NCBI GenBank assembly: GCA_015847255.1
Contig: JADLZK010009033.1
Coordinates: 1 to 64,000, forward strand
Length of the DNA stretch: 64,000 nt
From: Hyparrhenia diplandra
Lineage: Eukaryota; Streptophyta; Magnoliopsida; Poales; Poaceae
Direction: 5' to 3'
Part shown: one piece after another, positions 35,150-45,860 of the stretch
Layout of the letters: each line of letters starts with the position of its first letter
Position numbering within the stretch: the first letter of the stretch is position 1
The notes under the pieces: generated by a model
Told to the model about the DNA's origin: nothing
Database searches by the model: none
Seen by the model: only the letters and a program-made list of their open reading frames with translations
Program-made: the position numbers and the translations under genes

Positions 35150-35640
35150 CAGGAGGGCGAGGATGTTCTTGACGTAGCTCTTGAAAGGTCGCGGCGACCA
35201 CGCTCAGCGATGGGGGCGTGGCGCTTGTTGTCGGAGCGGACGGGGAGGCGTGGGGGTGGTGGTTCCACGGAGACGGTGTGGACGGCGGGGCGACGATGAT
35301 CTTCAGCAACCGCGCCCGGCGACAGGGGCGCCGTCATCGAGCGGATGGGGGCGGCCCTGGTGGTTCCGTAGACACGTTGTGGTCGGGGCGGATGGGGGGC
35401 GTTGGCGACCGCACTCGCCACGCACCGGATTCGGTGGTGGCGCCGGAGTCGGCGTGGACGTGGTGCTCGTCGTCGTCGGAGCGGCTGTTCTACGCGGACG
35501 GAACGGGCGTGGCGGCAAATTTGGTGGTAGCTAGGGAGAGCGATCGGGAGGCGAGCGTGGAAGGGGATCGATTGGGAGGGAGCGGATGGAATTTTTTTAT
35601 GGAGAGAAGAGGGCGGGCGTGATTGGTGGGTGTGCAATGG
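35150..35640. other. GC-rich block inside the Helitron
   Basis: Arginine- and glycine-rich open frames exist on both strands (to 180 codons on the minus strand), reflecting base composition. It may be a captured host first exon, but no domain is visible. Confidence 0.35.
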
Positions 35641-35754
35641 AATTTCCTTTTTTTAGTAGTCTTTCCTTTTTATTTCCTTCTCTAGTTATGGTGTTACATG
35701 CGGGCAAATTGAGAAGGTAATATTTCCTATTTCCTATTTCATTTTTTTTTTTGC

Positions 35755-36146
35755 ATGCGAGGGCAAGGTGAGATGCCAGACGTAACCGTTTCCTTTTTCT
35801 CTCCTCTAATCACGTTGTTGCATTGGAAAGGTAAAGGTGAGAGAGAGCGGGTATCACATGGGATAGGCAGATGAAAGTACCAAAACAATATCGCACCAAA
35901 ACAAAGTCTTACTTTTTGTTCTTTTTATGTTGTAGTAGATTTTTTTTTTTTTTTTTTGCATGTGAGGGCAAGGTGAGATTCAGACGTAACCGTTTCCTTT
36001 TTTCTCTCCTCTAATCACGTTGTTGCATGGGAAAGGTAAAGGTGAGAGAGAGCGGGTATCACATGGGATAGGCAGATGGAAGTACCAAAACCAATATCGC
36101 TTTTAAAATAAAGTCTTACTTTTTTGTTCTTTTTATGTTGTAGAGA
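35755..36146. repeat. ~207-bp direct repeat at the Helitron 5' end
   Basis: gagggcaaggtgag, cgtaaccgtttcc, gtgagagagagcgggtatca and ttctttttatgttgtag recur about 207 bp apart. The last motif is the complement of the Helitron 5' terminus, so the terminus itself has been duplicated inward; a third partial match lies near 34,680. Confidence 0.8.
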
Positions 36147-38296
36147 TATAATTTCATTTACACCAAATGAACACTAAAGTTACAATGAACTGGCTGCTAT
36201 AATTTTTTTAAAAGGAATGTAATTTCCAAGTCATATGACAATAAGGCGAATCGAGCTGAAACGCACAAACCGCGGACAAAGTAGCCAGCTCGGAAATAAC
36301 TGACCAGAAACTCAAGGAGCTAGAACCAGAAATTTGAACCGGCAAAAAGCTATGTACGCACACAACACACCTCAGAGAAAATCAGTCACAAAGATAACTA
36401 GCTCAAGCAATAGGAAATAAAATAATCAAGCAATGAAAATCTTGAGAGGAAATTAACTATTTCAAATACCATTGCTCGAACAAGATATCAACACAAGCAA
36501 ATGACGTGCTGCTGGAATTATCAACTTGCTATGCATCACGGTTAAAATCATACATGTATTTTATTTCAAAGCTGCGAGAACATAAACAAGTATTTAACTC
36601 TAAGCATGTATGAACCGAGCACTAGAAAGATTAATTAGGACTCCAGGCCAATATGTCACTTTACTGGATGATTATTCAGAGAAGCACAAAAAGTAACACA
36701 GAACAAGGTGAAAGCTTGTAGTTATCTAGTTGCTGAATACAGTTGCAAAAGAACAGAGCTCGTAAGCAGTGAATACTAGTTCTAACTAAATGAGATAAAA
36801 TAATACTCTAATGATTGGCTCATGATTGCTAGGAAATGTAGTTCACATATGCAACAGGATAATGAAATTGCGTGATGAACTTGAATTGATTCAAATGCCG
36901 AACAAAGCTGTCCCTGCTGTCTACCTTGAGAAAGATGCAGAGTATGAACTGTCGAGCCGCAAGCTGTTGCTACCTGACGAACTTGACTCTGAAGAACAAC
37001 AGTCCTGAAGTGACAGGATCCCCACGCACAAACGTCTGCTCGATGATGGTGAGCGCCGACCGCTGATCTGCAACACAGAAGAGAACTGGACAGGAGTGCT
37101 TGATCTGGGGCTGCAGACTCACGCGCAGAAAGCGAGGCAGACAGGCAACTGACGAACACAACATGAGCTAGCGCTGCTTAGATGAGCGAGCACGGCGTCT
37201 GGACACCGGCAGGTAGCGCTGCTGCCTGGCGCTCTGGAAGCCAAATCGACGAACGAAGAACAGAGCAGAGCTACGAACAGGAACAATGAGCGCTGAAACA
37301 AACGAACGAACAGAAGGCCGGCGCACTCAGGAACAGAGAAACGAGCGACCAAAAAACAACGAGATCTCCCTCAAATCTCCATGATTCGAGCTCAAAATTC
37401 AACCAGATAAAATTGACCTTGGCACGAAACTATTCCCCAAAAATCAGAGCCTGAAACCTACTCAAACTCCGGGAATATCAGATCAGGGCTATGACGAAAA
37501 ATTGAAGAAAAACAGTTTCACAGAGCAACGAAAACCACAGATCAAATAGATAAATCCCAGAGGAGACAAGCAGGTTTGGCACGAAGATAAAGTTGGACAG
37601 TCCTATGCAACACTCGGCCATTCGACAAAGAACGCACTGATCAAAACCGACCAAATGCAGATGGGAAGCAGCCTTCACCTGGAGTCCGGCGACCACGCAG
37701 TCGCCAGAGACGAGGAGCACGTTTAGCGCGCGCCTTTTCCAGCGCCAGGCGCAGCTTCATGGAGGCGCTGAGGCGGCTTCGCGACGGCGTTGAGGCTGCA
37801 GATGCTTTGACCAAGCGCCATGGCAGCCGATTCGAGCGCAGCTACCGCCGGATCGACCCTTGACACTGGTGATTCGACCTCCGTTGCCGCTAGTTCGCGC
37901 TCAGCCACCACCGGATCAACCTCCGCCGCCGCCGGATAACTGCCACCGCCGTGTTGAGCTCCGGCACTGGATTGGTTGCACCTTCGCCGAATCAGAGCTC
38001 TGCCCCCCACCAGATTGGGCTCCGCTCGAACTGCAGTCGGAGGGCAAGGCCACCACGAGCGGCAGGAGGAAGACGAGAATGGGGAATGGGGAAACAGATG
38101 AGTGGCAGAGCGGCAGAGCACTGACAAAAAGGGACCCGCATGTCACAGACAAAAAAGATAGAGACACGGGATGCAAATAACCAGCCAAAGCAGAGCCAGA
38201 TCGGATGATCCCAAACACCCCACGTGACAGATCCAAAGGTCACAAATCTGGATGAAACGAACAAATAAATCAGCCGCGTGACAGATAGCTTTTCTC
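36147..38296. other. Right part of the 7.86-kb insertion
   Basis: The left portion (36,150-36,260) repeats sequence found near 31,680. From 36,780 to 38,230 the composition becomes GC-rich with open frames on both strands (134 codons minus at 37,723-38,127; 106 codons at 37,860-38,180). None has a recognisable motif. The arrangement resembles promoter and first-exon DNA near a transposon end, or captured host DNA. Confidence 0.35.
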
Positions 38297-38708
38297 TATA
38301 ATAATAACATACGCTGCAAGTCGCGACTGTCCTTTTCAGGATTGTAACACTTCTATAAGTCGGCTTATCTCTAGAGCCGCCGATCGGTTGGGATATAAAA
38401 GAGTAAGACACTATTGATATTGAAGAAGCAAAATTTATCTTTATCTATTTTTTGTCCACCTTCCTCTAACTACTCTGACAATAGGGGGTTTATTCCATCT
38501 GAACATATATAACCCGTGCACATGCACGTTAGAACAGTTCACGTCGAGTGCGACACGGAGTCAGATTCTAAGATTTATTGGACCGTGTCGCTACCCGGCT
38601 ACTCATGAATCATGCTCGTAAACGTTAGATCAGCTAGTTTTTAATATGTGTTGTTGGAATATGTGTGGGCTTGGGGATAAATAAGAAATTCTAAAATTTC
38701 TAGAGAAA

Positions 38709-39685
38709 TATCAAAAAGCCGCATTCATTTGTTCAAAAAGGGGAAGTTGGGAACCCTTTAGTCTTACCTTGCTTGTGGAAGTGGAGGTAGCCATACTTAA
38801 GTCCTCTTTATTTGCTCAAGTCAAGTATGATGAGGAGAAGTCTCCTACGTGAATCGTCTGCCAAAATTAGGATCCGCGCCTTGCAGGGGCGTGACATCTT
38901 TACAGTTTTAGTTTTTGTTACTTGGCATTTAAGTTTGCAGTGATTGGACAAGTCTATGTATATGACCTATTGACCACGTCAAAACACATCTAATCGACCT
39001 ATGGTTTTGCCTATATTTTTATATTGTGCTGCCACCATAGTCTCTCCATCCTGGGTGCCTTTTTTTTTTTTTTTTTGAGAAAGGGACTAGATTTCATTAA
39101 ATTAAAATCCCTTACAACTGAGACCTCAACATAAAATAAATTACATTGAAGCAAACCAATAGGTCCCTATAATTCATCTTCCTCGCTTCCGACAAGCGCA
39201 CACCTCTTCAGTAAGCTCCATTGCGACCATGGATATACACTAGATCCGGACCGAGAACCAAAATCCTTACCAATAGAAGACTCCACGAACATGGAGACTG
39301 CAAAAGAGCAGCGGTATGCTCAACCACTATAGGGAATAAAGGGTGCTGAAAGTACATGGGCAAATCTTCTAAAGGTTGAACCGAACATAAGATCCGACGT
39401 CGCTAGCATCACCACCAGCAATTGGAAGGATAGATCCACTGCTGCTAGTAGGATCACCAATGGCCGGAATGATGATCTCAGAAAGGGGGAAAATATATCC
39501 AATCCCCCCTTGAGAAGGACTATGTCAACATACCTCGATCTCAAGAGCTTGTCATCACCGAAGACGACGAAGCATCCACCAGCGATCCGGAACAATACAA
39601 AAAGTCAAATCGAAGACACCAAAACGGCCAAATCGAAGATTGTCATGATATATATTTTGGTTTCAATCAAGAAATTGTATACTTT
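38709..39685 (-). mobile_element. LINE-derived retroposon in copy 1
   Basis: This block replaces 163 bp of copy 2. A run of 18 T at 39,060-39,077 followed by gagaaagggactagatttca is the complement of a plant LINE 3' end with poly(A). The minus-strand frame at 39,320-39,595 has no recognisable domain. Confidence 0.5.
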
Positions 39686-39977
39686 ATTGACATGTGTTAG
39701 GTTTTCGTTGCAACGTATCGGCACCTTTGCTAGGTATTTATTGTATATACGCAAGGTTGGAATTGTCGTTTTGCAGGGCACCCGTTTTTTCGTGTTTCTA
39801 TAGTTATATGCCATGTTGCAGTGAGTCAGTGACGTGGTTGATGAAGAATTTGACTTGGCAGAGAACAGTTCGAACTTGGGTCCATAGTATGCATAACAAC
39901 TTGGGTCGGAACTATGCATAACAACTTGGGTCGGAACAGGCAGCATAATTTGCTACTGGCAGTTGTCCGACCGTGTG

Positions 39978-39986
39978 TATATATAG
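39978..39986 (+). promoter_or_regulatory. TATA box of DC1 gene copy 1
   Basis: tatatatag lies 110 bases upstream of the ATG and is preserved with its surroundings in copy 2, which supports a promoter role. Confidence 0.65.
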
Positions 39987-40095
39987 ACACACATCAGCAG
40001 CCAGCATCGTCAAGCCAGCAACGCTCACGACAACACGAGCTAATATAGAGAAAAACGAGTCGTGCGAGCAACAATCCTAGTCACAACAACACGAC

Positions 40096-40731
40096 ATGGC
40101 CGTGCCAGTAACCCACTTCTCCCATTCCCAACACGAGCTCAAGCTGAGGACCAAGTACCACCTGCCGCGCTTCTGCGACCTGTGCGGGGAGAAAGTCGCC
40201 GGCAGCGGCTACAGCTGCCACCGGCGGCTCTGCGACTTCGACCTCCACGAGGAGTGCGCCAAGTACCCGGAGACCCTGCGTTCCTTCTTCGCGCACCCGT
40301 GGCACAACCTCACCCTCGCCTGCACCGACGGCCCACGCGTCTGCGACCTGTGCCGTGAGGAAGTCCCCGCCGGCGTGTTCCTGTACCGCTGCGCGCCCTG
40401 CGGGTTCGACGTCCACCCACGGTGCTCGCGCCTGCCGCAGACGGTGCGCAGCAAGCTTGTCCACCCGGACCATGGCCTGAGCCTCACCGCCATGCCCAGT
40501 GCGGGAGCACCGTGCGCGGCGTGCCCAAAACCCTGCGGCGTCTGGGTCTACCGCTGCGAGTTGTGCAACTTCAACCTCCACATCGAGTGCCTGCACGGCT
40601 CCAGGGCCTCCACCACCAGAACCACCAGCAGTGGCAGCAGCAAGGTGAAGGAGCCGTCGCTGGGAGACAAATTTGTGGAAGGTCTTGCTAAAGGCGCAGG
40701 GGAGTCTATTGCGAAAATGTTCCTGAACTAG
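40096..40731 (+). CDS. DC1-domain (Cys/His-rich C1) protein, intact copy
   Basis: This single-exon gene encodes 211 residues with three divergent C1 (DC1) zinc-binding modules. Module 1 spans residues 10-54 (ligands H10/H13, C27, C30, C41, C46, H51, C54), module 2 spans 67-110 (C83, C86, C99, C102, H107, C110) and module 3 spans 123-165 (C140, C143, C154, C157, H162, C165). A Ser/Thr-rich linker and a short amphipathic-looking tail (DKFVEGLAKGAGESIAKMF) follow. Plant DC1 proteins are numerous and linked in some cases to stress and hormone responses; no enzymatic role is known. It has no signal peptide or membrane segment. The ATG at 40,096 is chosen because the same start and leader are conserved in copy 2. 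It is the only gene here with no visible lesion. Confidence 0.9.
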   Translation: MAVPVTHFSHSQHELKLRTKYHLPRFCDLCGEKVAGSGYSCHRRLCDFDLHEECAKYPETLRSFFAHPWHNLTLACTDGPRVCDLCREEVPAGVFLYRCAPCGFDVHPRCSRLPQTVRSKLVHPDHGLSLTAMPSAGAPCAACPKPCGVWVYRCELCNFNLHIECLHGSRASTTRTTSSGSSKVKEPSLGDKFVEGLAKGAGESIAKMFLN

Positions 40732-40964
40732 TAAGATTGTCGTGCTCGTGCGAATGTAGACGCTTTGCTTGGATATTTCTATCAGTTTCCGATGAATAAG
40801 TTTCTTCAGTTTTCCATGCATATGCTGTGATGCTGGAGTCTGGAGATTAAAAACCTCTATGTTGTATTATTTCCTTCCGTTCCAAATTATATTATTATAA
40901 TAGAGTTTACCTTTATGCAATCAAGGAAACTGAACCTCAAGGGCTTCCATTCATTGTTCTTTCT

Positions 40965-41146
40965 CGTAGGAATGTAGGATGGATGATCTGGAAATAGGAA
41001 CAGCGGCGTAACATCAAGGGCCTTTCCGTCACTCCAGCGTCCTCGCTAATCAAATCATAGGAGAGGATTGGTATCAGCTATTCCTCAGAACATTGGTTCC
41101 TCAATTGTCCGAGCCTCCCCACCAATAGGCTTTATTTGATGAGCAG
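40965..41146. other. Spacer between the two duplication copies
   Basis: The 182 bases between the end of copy 1 and the start of copy 2 show no gene and no match to the region after copy 2. Confidence 0.4.
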
Positions 41147-41479
41147 GAGTGAATAGTGAGCTTGAGCCATAGTCCGACACTAAGATGGAACAAGCTCACC
41201 ATTATATTGTGATGTTGTCGATCCGTTACTATATTCCACCTATGGGTAGCAATGATGGTACTGTGTTTGTGGTCTGTTTTGGTTTAAGGAACAAATCCAT
41301 ATCATATTAGATGATACATCGTTAGTACTGTACATCTCTTAAATTTATGACAATAGTGTCTCAATTATTCACGATTATACTAATAAGCATTTTGGTAATA
41401 AAAGTACAACAAAATATAGTGATAAATCGACTAAATAAAAAGTATTGATTAAACAACGGAGCATCATATTCACTAAACT

Positions 41480-41868
41480 TTTTGACCAAGTCGGCCGGGG
41501 AGTCCCCTACCTATTTTTTTTGTATTTTCAATTAAATGAAAGAATGATAGAGGTTCAACAAGTTACAAGGCATCTAGGACCAAAAAAAAAACAGGAATTT
41601 ACACATGAAACTGATCTCTCCTGGCATTGAGTAGAAGAAGTCTCTGTCCCTTGGCCTTGATGCAAACCAGGTCAAGCTCAGCCCTAAAATGATTTTTCCA
41701 TCTATTGAAATTACACTGTTCATTGTCAAACACTTGTCGGTTTCTTGTCAGCCAAATGATCCAACATGCCGTTATGGTAATTTCTCTGAAGATTTTACTA
41801 CCAAAGGTAGCTCTTGCTTCTAAGATCATGTCCAGTGATGGCAACTGGGTGTTCCATATAATCCCACT
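41480..41868 (-). mobile_element. 5'-truncated LINE with 19-bp target duplication
   Basis: gcatcatattcactaaact flanks the insertion at 41,461-41,479 and 41,869-41,887. The minus strand encodes the end of a LINE ORF2 (residues include ITACWIIWLTRNRQVFDNEQ), the region after the reverse transcriptase, and finishes in a LINE-type 3' end (attgaaaatacaaaaaa). Copy 1 has the empty site near 30,280. Confidence 0.85.
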
Positions 41869-42329
41869 GCATCATATTCACTAAACTAAATAGACCGAAT
41901 TTGTCATCACCTCGGGGACCTCAATTTTTTACAGAAACTACAATGGAACTGGACAAAGTCTTCTCCCGACGGTCGTCCCGCGTCGAGTGCGTCACCAACG
42001 TTCTTGCAGCTAATATATCGTTAATATAATAACATATATACGATGTAAGTCGACTGTCCTTTTCACGATTGTAACGTTTCTATAAGTCGGCTTAGCTAGC
42101 TGCCGATCGGTTGGGATATAAAAAGAGTAACAGATAACGTAGAAGACACCTTCATATTGAAGAAGCAAAATTTCTCTTTATCTATTTTTTTTACAACCTT
42201 TCCTCTAACAGTCTAACTACTCTGACAATAGAGAGTTTGTTCCATCTGAACTTATATAACCTGTGCACATGCAAGTTAGAAATTTTTTTTTGAGATTACA
42301 CAGTACAACCACTACCGGAACTCTGCCGA

Positions 42330-42745
42330 TTTCCCGTGAGGCCTTCAGGACACGGAAAGCCCGTTTTCATCACGGGGAAAGCCTATCCTGGCGGTAAATC
42401 ACGGGATAGCCGTGGACGGAACGAAATCGACGGAAATTGCCCTTTCCCGTGAACACAGGTCATACCCACGGGATATCCTTTCCCGTGATCCCATTTAGCA
42501 CACGGGATATACTTAACCGGGGGGTGGCACCGTCAACGGGGAGGGGTAAAACCCCGTTATGGCCTACGTGGCCTGTGGCATGAAACGGCGTTTTCGAGAG
42601 GTATCCCGTGAGGGTAACGGTGCAGCTCACGGGATATCCTCTCCCTTTCCCGTGTGTCAATGTCTGTTCACGGGAAATCTTTGGTCAATTTCCCGTGAGC
42701 AGTGCCACCTCACGGAAATATTTATCAATTTCCGTGTGTGGCTCA
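42330..42745. repeat. Left subterminal repeats of the CACTA element
   Basis: About 20 copies of cccgtgag or its complement ctcacggg, often extended to ttcccgtgag and facing each other. In En/Spm these arrays bind the second element protein (TNPA). Confidence 0.85.
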
Positions 42746-43853
42746 CGGAAATTGACCTTTTTTTTTTTTTTTTGTTCCAGCACATTGTTGACACATATAA
42801 ATATATATATACATACACAGATTTCATAATATCCATAATACCACATATATGGCTCGATAAATCCATAATACCACATATATATTACATCATATCCAACAAA
42901 GTCAAAAGTTCAACCACATGTCCAATAGTGCAACCACAAGTTCACAAACTCACATAAAATCCAAGTTCACAAGTTCAAGTGCACAAGTTTTCAACCTAGA
43001 TCATGACAAATTTTACCCACGGCCTCCAATCTTCTCGCGGCGTTCCCAAGCGTCCGGTTGAGATTGGTTCGGAGTTGGGTTCGAGGTATGAGAATTTTCC
43101 CGCACGTAGGCAAAGATAAATAGTTAGAAATTTGTGAGACAAAATTGATGGTAGAATGTATTAACTTGACAAAAGAAGAGAAATAGTTAGAAATTTCGGC
43201 AGCACCTCCCCGCACGGAGGGCTTTCCAACCTCGCAAGAAAACAACGGCTCGATGGCCGAGAACCACATGTCCACGTGCACATCTCATGGTGCATTCAAA
43301 ACTCCAGATCATATCCATTCACATTCATATATGTATATTTCGAGTTACGGAGACAAACTCACAGGAGAGGCTCCATGCGGTGGAGGGAAGATCGACGGCT
43401 AACCGTAGGCGGGCGGTGGGACGACGACGGGCGCGGTGGGGCTAAGACGGGCGGTGGCGGGGAAGACGATCTCCGGTGGCAGCAGACACCAACCTGGCCA
43501 CCAACGCTACTGGAGGTACGCCATGAGAGCTTCCATGCTCTTCTCTGGTGTCGCTCAGCCCTCTCTTGCTCCGGCTCGAGCCCTCTCTTGCTCCGCTGAG
43601 AGCCCTTGCCCGCTCCCCCTCCTCAGCCTCCTCCCGTCGCTTCCTCTCTTCCTCTATCTCGGCCTATTTCAACACAAAGTTAGAACACGGAGAAATAGTA
43701 TTCAACGATAAATGAACCTTAATTAAAAATAAATAAACCTGAAGTCCGGAGACCGTGAGCCCGGTAAGTGGTTGGCCGCTCGCGTATCACCGGCCCCCCG
43801 AGCGTGTTCGAGCTCGAGATAGCTTCTTTGTGTTGTGAGGGTTGATAACGCTA

Positions 43854-45494
43854 TCACCCAAATAGTACCGCCCGTGCTTCTTGCCTCCTCCCGGCGATCA
43901 TGGCGATGTCCCCCTCAATGTCGCGGGCATGGGGGATCGAAGCTTTCTCCATACCGCTCCCTCGCCACACGGTGTACCTACCGATCTTTCTCGTAGGCGG
44001 TCGGGTTGGTGTAGGCTTCGGGCCCAGCCTCGGGGTTGAAGACGACCGCGGGATCTTTATACCGCCCCGTGTGGGAGTTAGCAAAGGCCTCGAGCGTGCC
44101 GATTGGCGTGCCATGTGTCTGCCTCTCGTGTGATAAAAAGAAAAGTAGCGAGAATGGTAAGAAAGTATTGATCAGTTGCACATCATAAAATAGGAATTGG
44201 ATAACACTTACATATCTAGCTTGGTAGGTAGCGAGATTAAGGTTGCCTTGATGGTGTGGTACATCCGCATCATGGCACGCCGTTCGGTAGTCGTTGTGGG
44301 ACGCCCTGAAAGTCTGTATCGACCCACTTGTCCACCCGAAGCTCCCAAAGAACGCCTATGCACCAAGCACCACTCGGAATCACCTACAAGACACCAAGTA
44401 TAACACAGATTATAAAAATCACATTAAGCATAATTAAACTTAGTATGAGCATTCAATATTTACCTCCATGTATTGTTCTTTGGTCGATTCAGCGTTTTCC
44501 ATTCATGCTTATCGAGCCTTCTTTTTCTCCTTTAACGCGTACCACGTCCCGACGGCGGCCGGCCGCGTGCCTGCCGTACCACATGTCCGCCACATGCTTG
44601 AAACAGCGTTTAGAGCCACTTCCTCCGCCTCACCCTCGTATCCCCCTCCTCGCACTTGAAGTATTTCTGCACATAGAAGCAATGTAATAAGTCATTATTT
44701 CTAACATTAGAATTTGGAGCGATGTATTTGTACAGTGCGACATAGACTTACCCAAAACTCTTTGACCACACGAACAGCCTTGTTAGCATATTTAATGCCA
44801 TCGTCATCATAGTTGTCCGAAATTCCGCAGACCGGTGGAACGACGCGTGACAAAGCATACTCTTCTCCGTCGATTTTAATAAGGCCGAGGTAGTGCTTCC
44901 TCACCGTAACACCAAGAATGCTGGCGGTCGGGCGCCCTTGAACCGAGTTCGCGGTGACAACAAAACCCCTGCCCAAATGATCAAGAATAACTATTAGTTC
45001 CTATTATGATTTTGAAACACGAAAAAATAAGAAAGTAGTGCTAAAGTGTAAAGTAAATTACCTTGGCTGTGTTGGTCTTATGGTCGGTTTCTGCTCCTCA
45101 CGAGGTTGTCGATCCGGGAGTCTGGAGGGGCCTCGCAAGTAGACACGCCTCTGACCAGAGGAAGAGGAACCCCCTCCCGTACTCTGGCTAGTCCCCTCCT
45201 CGTGGTGCGACGCCGAGCGGTCCGCGTGGTGCGACGCCGAGAGGTCCTCGTCCTCCGCCTCCGCCTCCGCCTCCTCCTCCCTCCTCCTCCTCCTCCCCCG
45301 CACCACCGGTGGTGGCAACGGTGGTCGGGGTGCACGACGCCGCCCCTGCCCCTACCCCCGTGGCGGTGGTGCCGGCTCGACGCCCCCCCTTCGTCGTCCC
45401 CCCTTGCCCTAGCGAGGCTACACTCTGAACCTCCCTGGTCATTCTCTTGAACACATTCGTTCGAGGCATCTTTTGAATGACCTCGCAAATACAT
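43854..45494 (-). pseudogene. Second-ORF region of the CACTA element
   Basis: Minus-strand frames include a segment with Glu/Gly-rich low complexity from (tcc)n-type repeats (about 45,240-45,310) and a frame at 44,976-44,707 (GRGFVVTANSVQGRPTASIL, then YANKAVRVVKEFWVSLCR). In related elements a TNPA-like or accessory ORF occupies this place downstream of the transposase. I cannot join it into one gene, and I do not recognise a named domain. Confidence 0.45.
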
Positions 45495-45860
45495 ATAGAT
45501 AATTAGTAAAATGCAAAATTAAATAGAACGTAATTATGAAGAGATTGAAAACCAATAATCGTAACATAATTATTAAGAGATGCATAGTATTACATGTATT
45601 AGAAATAATCCTCATCCCCTGTCACGATTTCAAGACCGCCGGATCATAATCCTCATGATCACTATCATCCATGTCTACGTCTTCCAACATATGAAGATTG
45701 GCAGGATCCATGGGAGGAGGAACGACGCCAACACCGCATTTGTCCTTAAGTAATTTTTCAAGTAAGCGTAAGTCCTTCGCATCTCGAACCTCCTCGTCCT
45801 CCTCATCATCAACAACACTTTTCATTGTCTACTTCCATTTCGTTGGGCCGGTTATTTCTA

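Larger units (their letters stand above)
33302..36146 (-). mobile_element. Non-autonomous Helitron, 2.85 kb
   Basis: On the minus strand the element starts TCTCTACAACATAAAAAG (at 36,146) and ends in CTTAGCTAG (33,302), with a CCCGTAGCAACGCATGGG hairpin seven bases before the CTAG-containing tail. It lies between A and T, as Helitrons do, with no target duplication. Joining the flanks (33,301 to 36,147) gives attacagtgttatataa, which matches the uninterrupted paralogous site at about 31,657 (attacagtgatatataac). No Rep/helicase was found. Interior blocks are tandemly repeated and include two GC-rich segments of unknown origin. Confidence 0.75.
30437..38296. mobile_element. 7.86-kb insertion of uncertain class with 45-bp repeats
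   Basis: Compared with copy 2 (near 42,030) this block is an insertion. It begins gggtctgtctacctgataac and ends cagatagcttttctc, flanked by tataataa on both sides (30,429-30,436 and 38,297-38,304). The outer ends share CTGATTT and TCATCCAGAT in inverted orientation, so it looks like a DNA transposon with degenerate terminal repeats; an 8-bp duplication would suit a hAT-type element, and a 9-bp one a Mutator-like element. Left and middle parts carry many 45-bp repeats; the right part has a GC-rich first-exon-like stretch (37,720-38,200). A Helitron is nested inside. No transposase was recognised. Confidence 0.55.
29948..40964. repeat. Copy 1 of a tandem segmental duplication containing a DC1 gene
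   Basis: The segment starts gagtgaatagtgagcttgag and ends cattcattgttctttct. The same order of sequence recurs from 41,147 to 53,793. Copy 1 contains an insertion at 30,437-38,296 that copy 2 lacks, and a different content at about 38,709-39,685. The shared parts (29,948-30,436, 38,305-38,708 and 39,686-40,964) add to about 2.2 kb and include the gene and its promoter. Confidence 0.85.

Noticed and set aside
35095..35637. 180-codon minus-strand frame
   Set aside because: It is Arg/Pro/His-rich with overlapping plus-strand frames; GC composition of a captured block is the simpler explanation.
38281..38304. Simple TAA target duplication typical of PIF/Harbinger for the 7.86-kb insertion
   Set aside because: TAA fits as part of tataataa, but the right end lacks the GGG/CCC terminus expected for that class, so the class was left open.
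40081..40821. 246-codon minus-strand frame opposite DC1 copy 1
   Set aside because: It is the mirror of a GC-rich coding sequence with strong third-position bias; the plus strand has the zinc ligands and a promoter.
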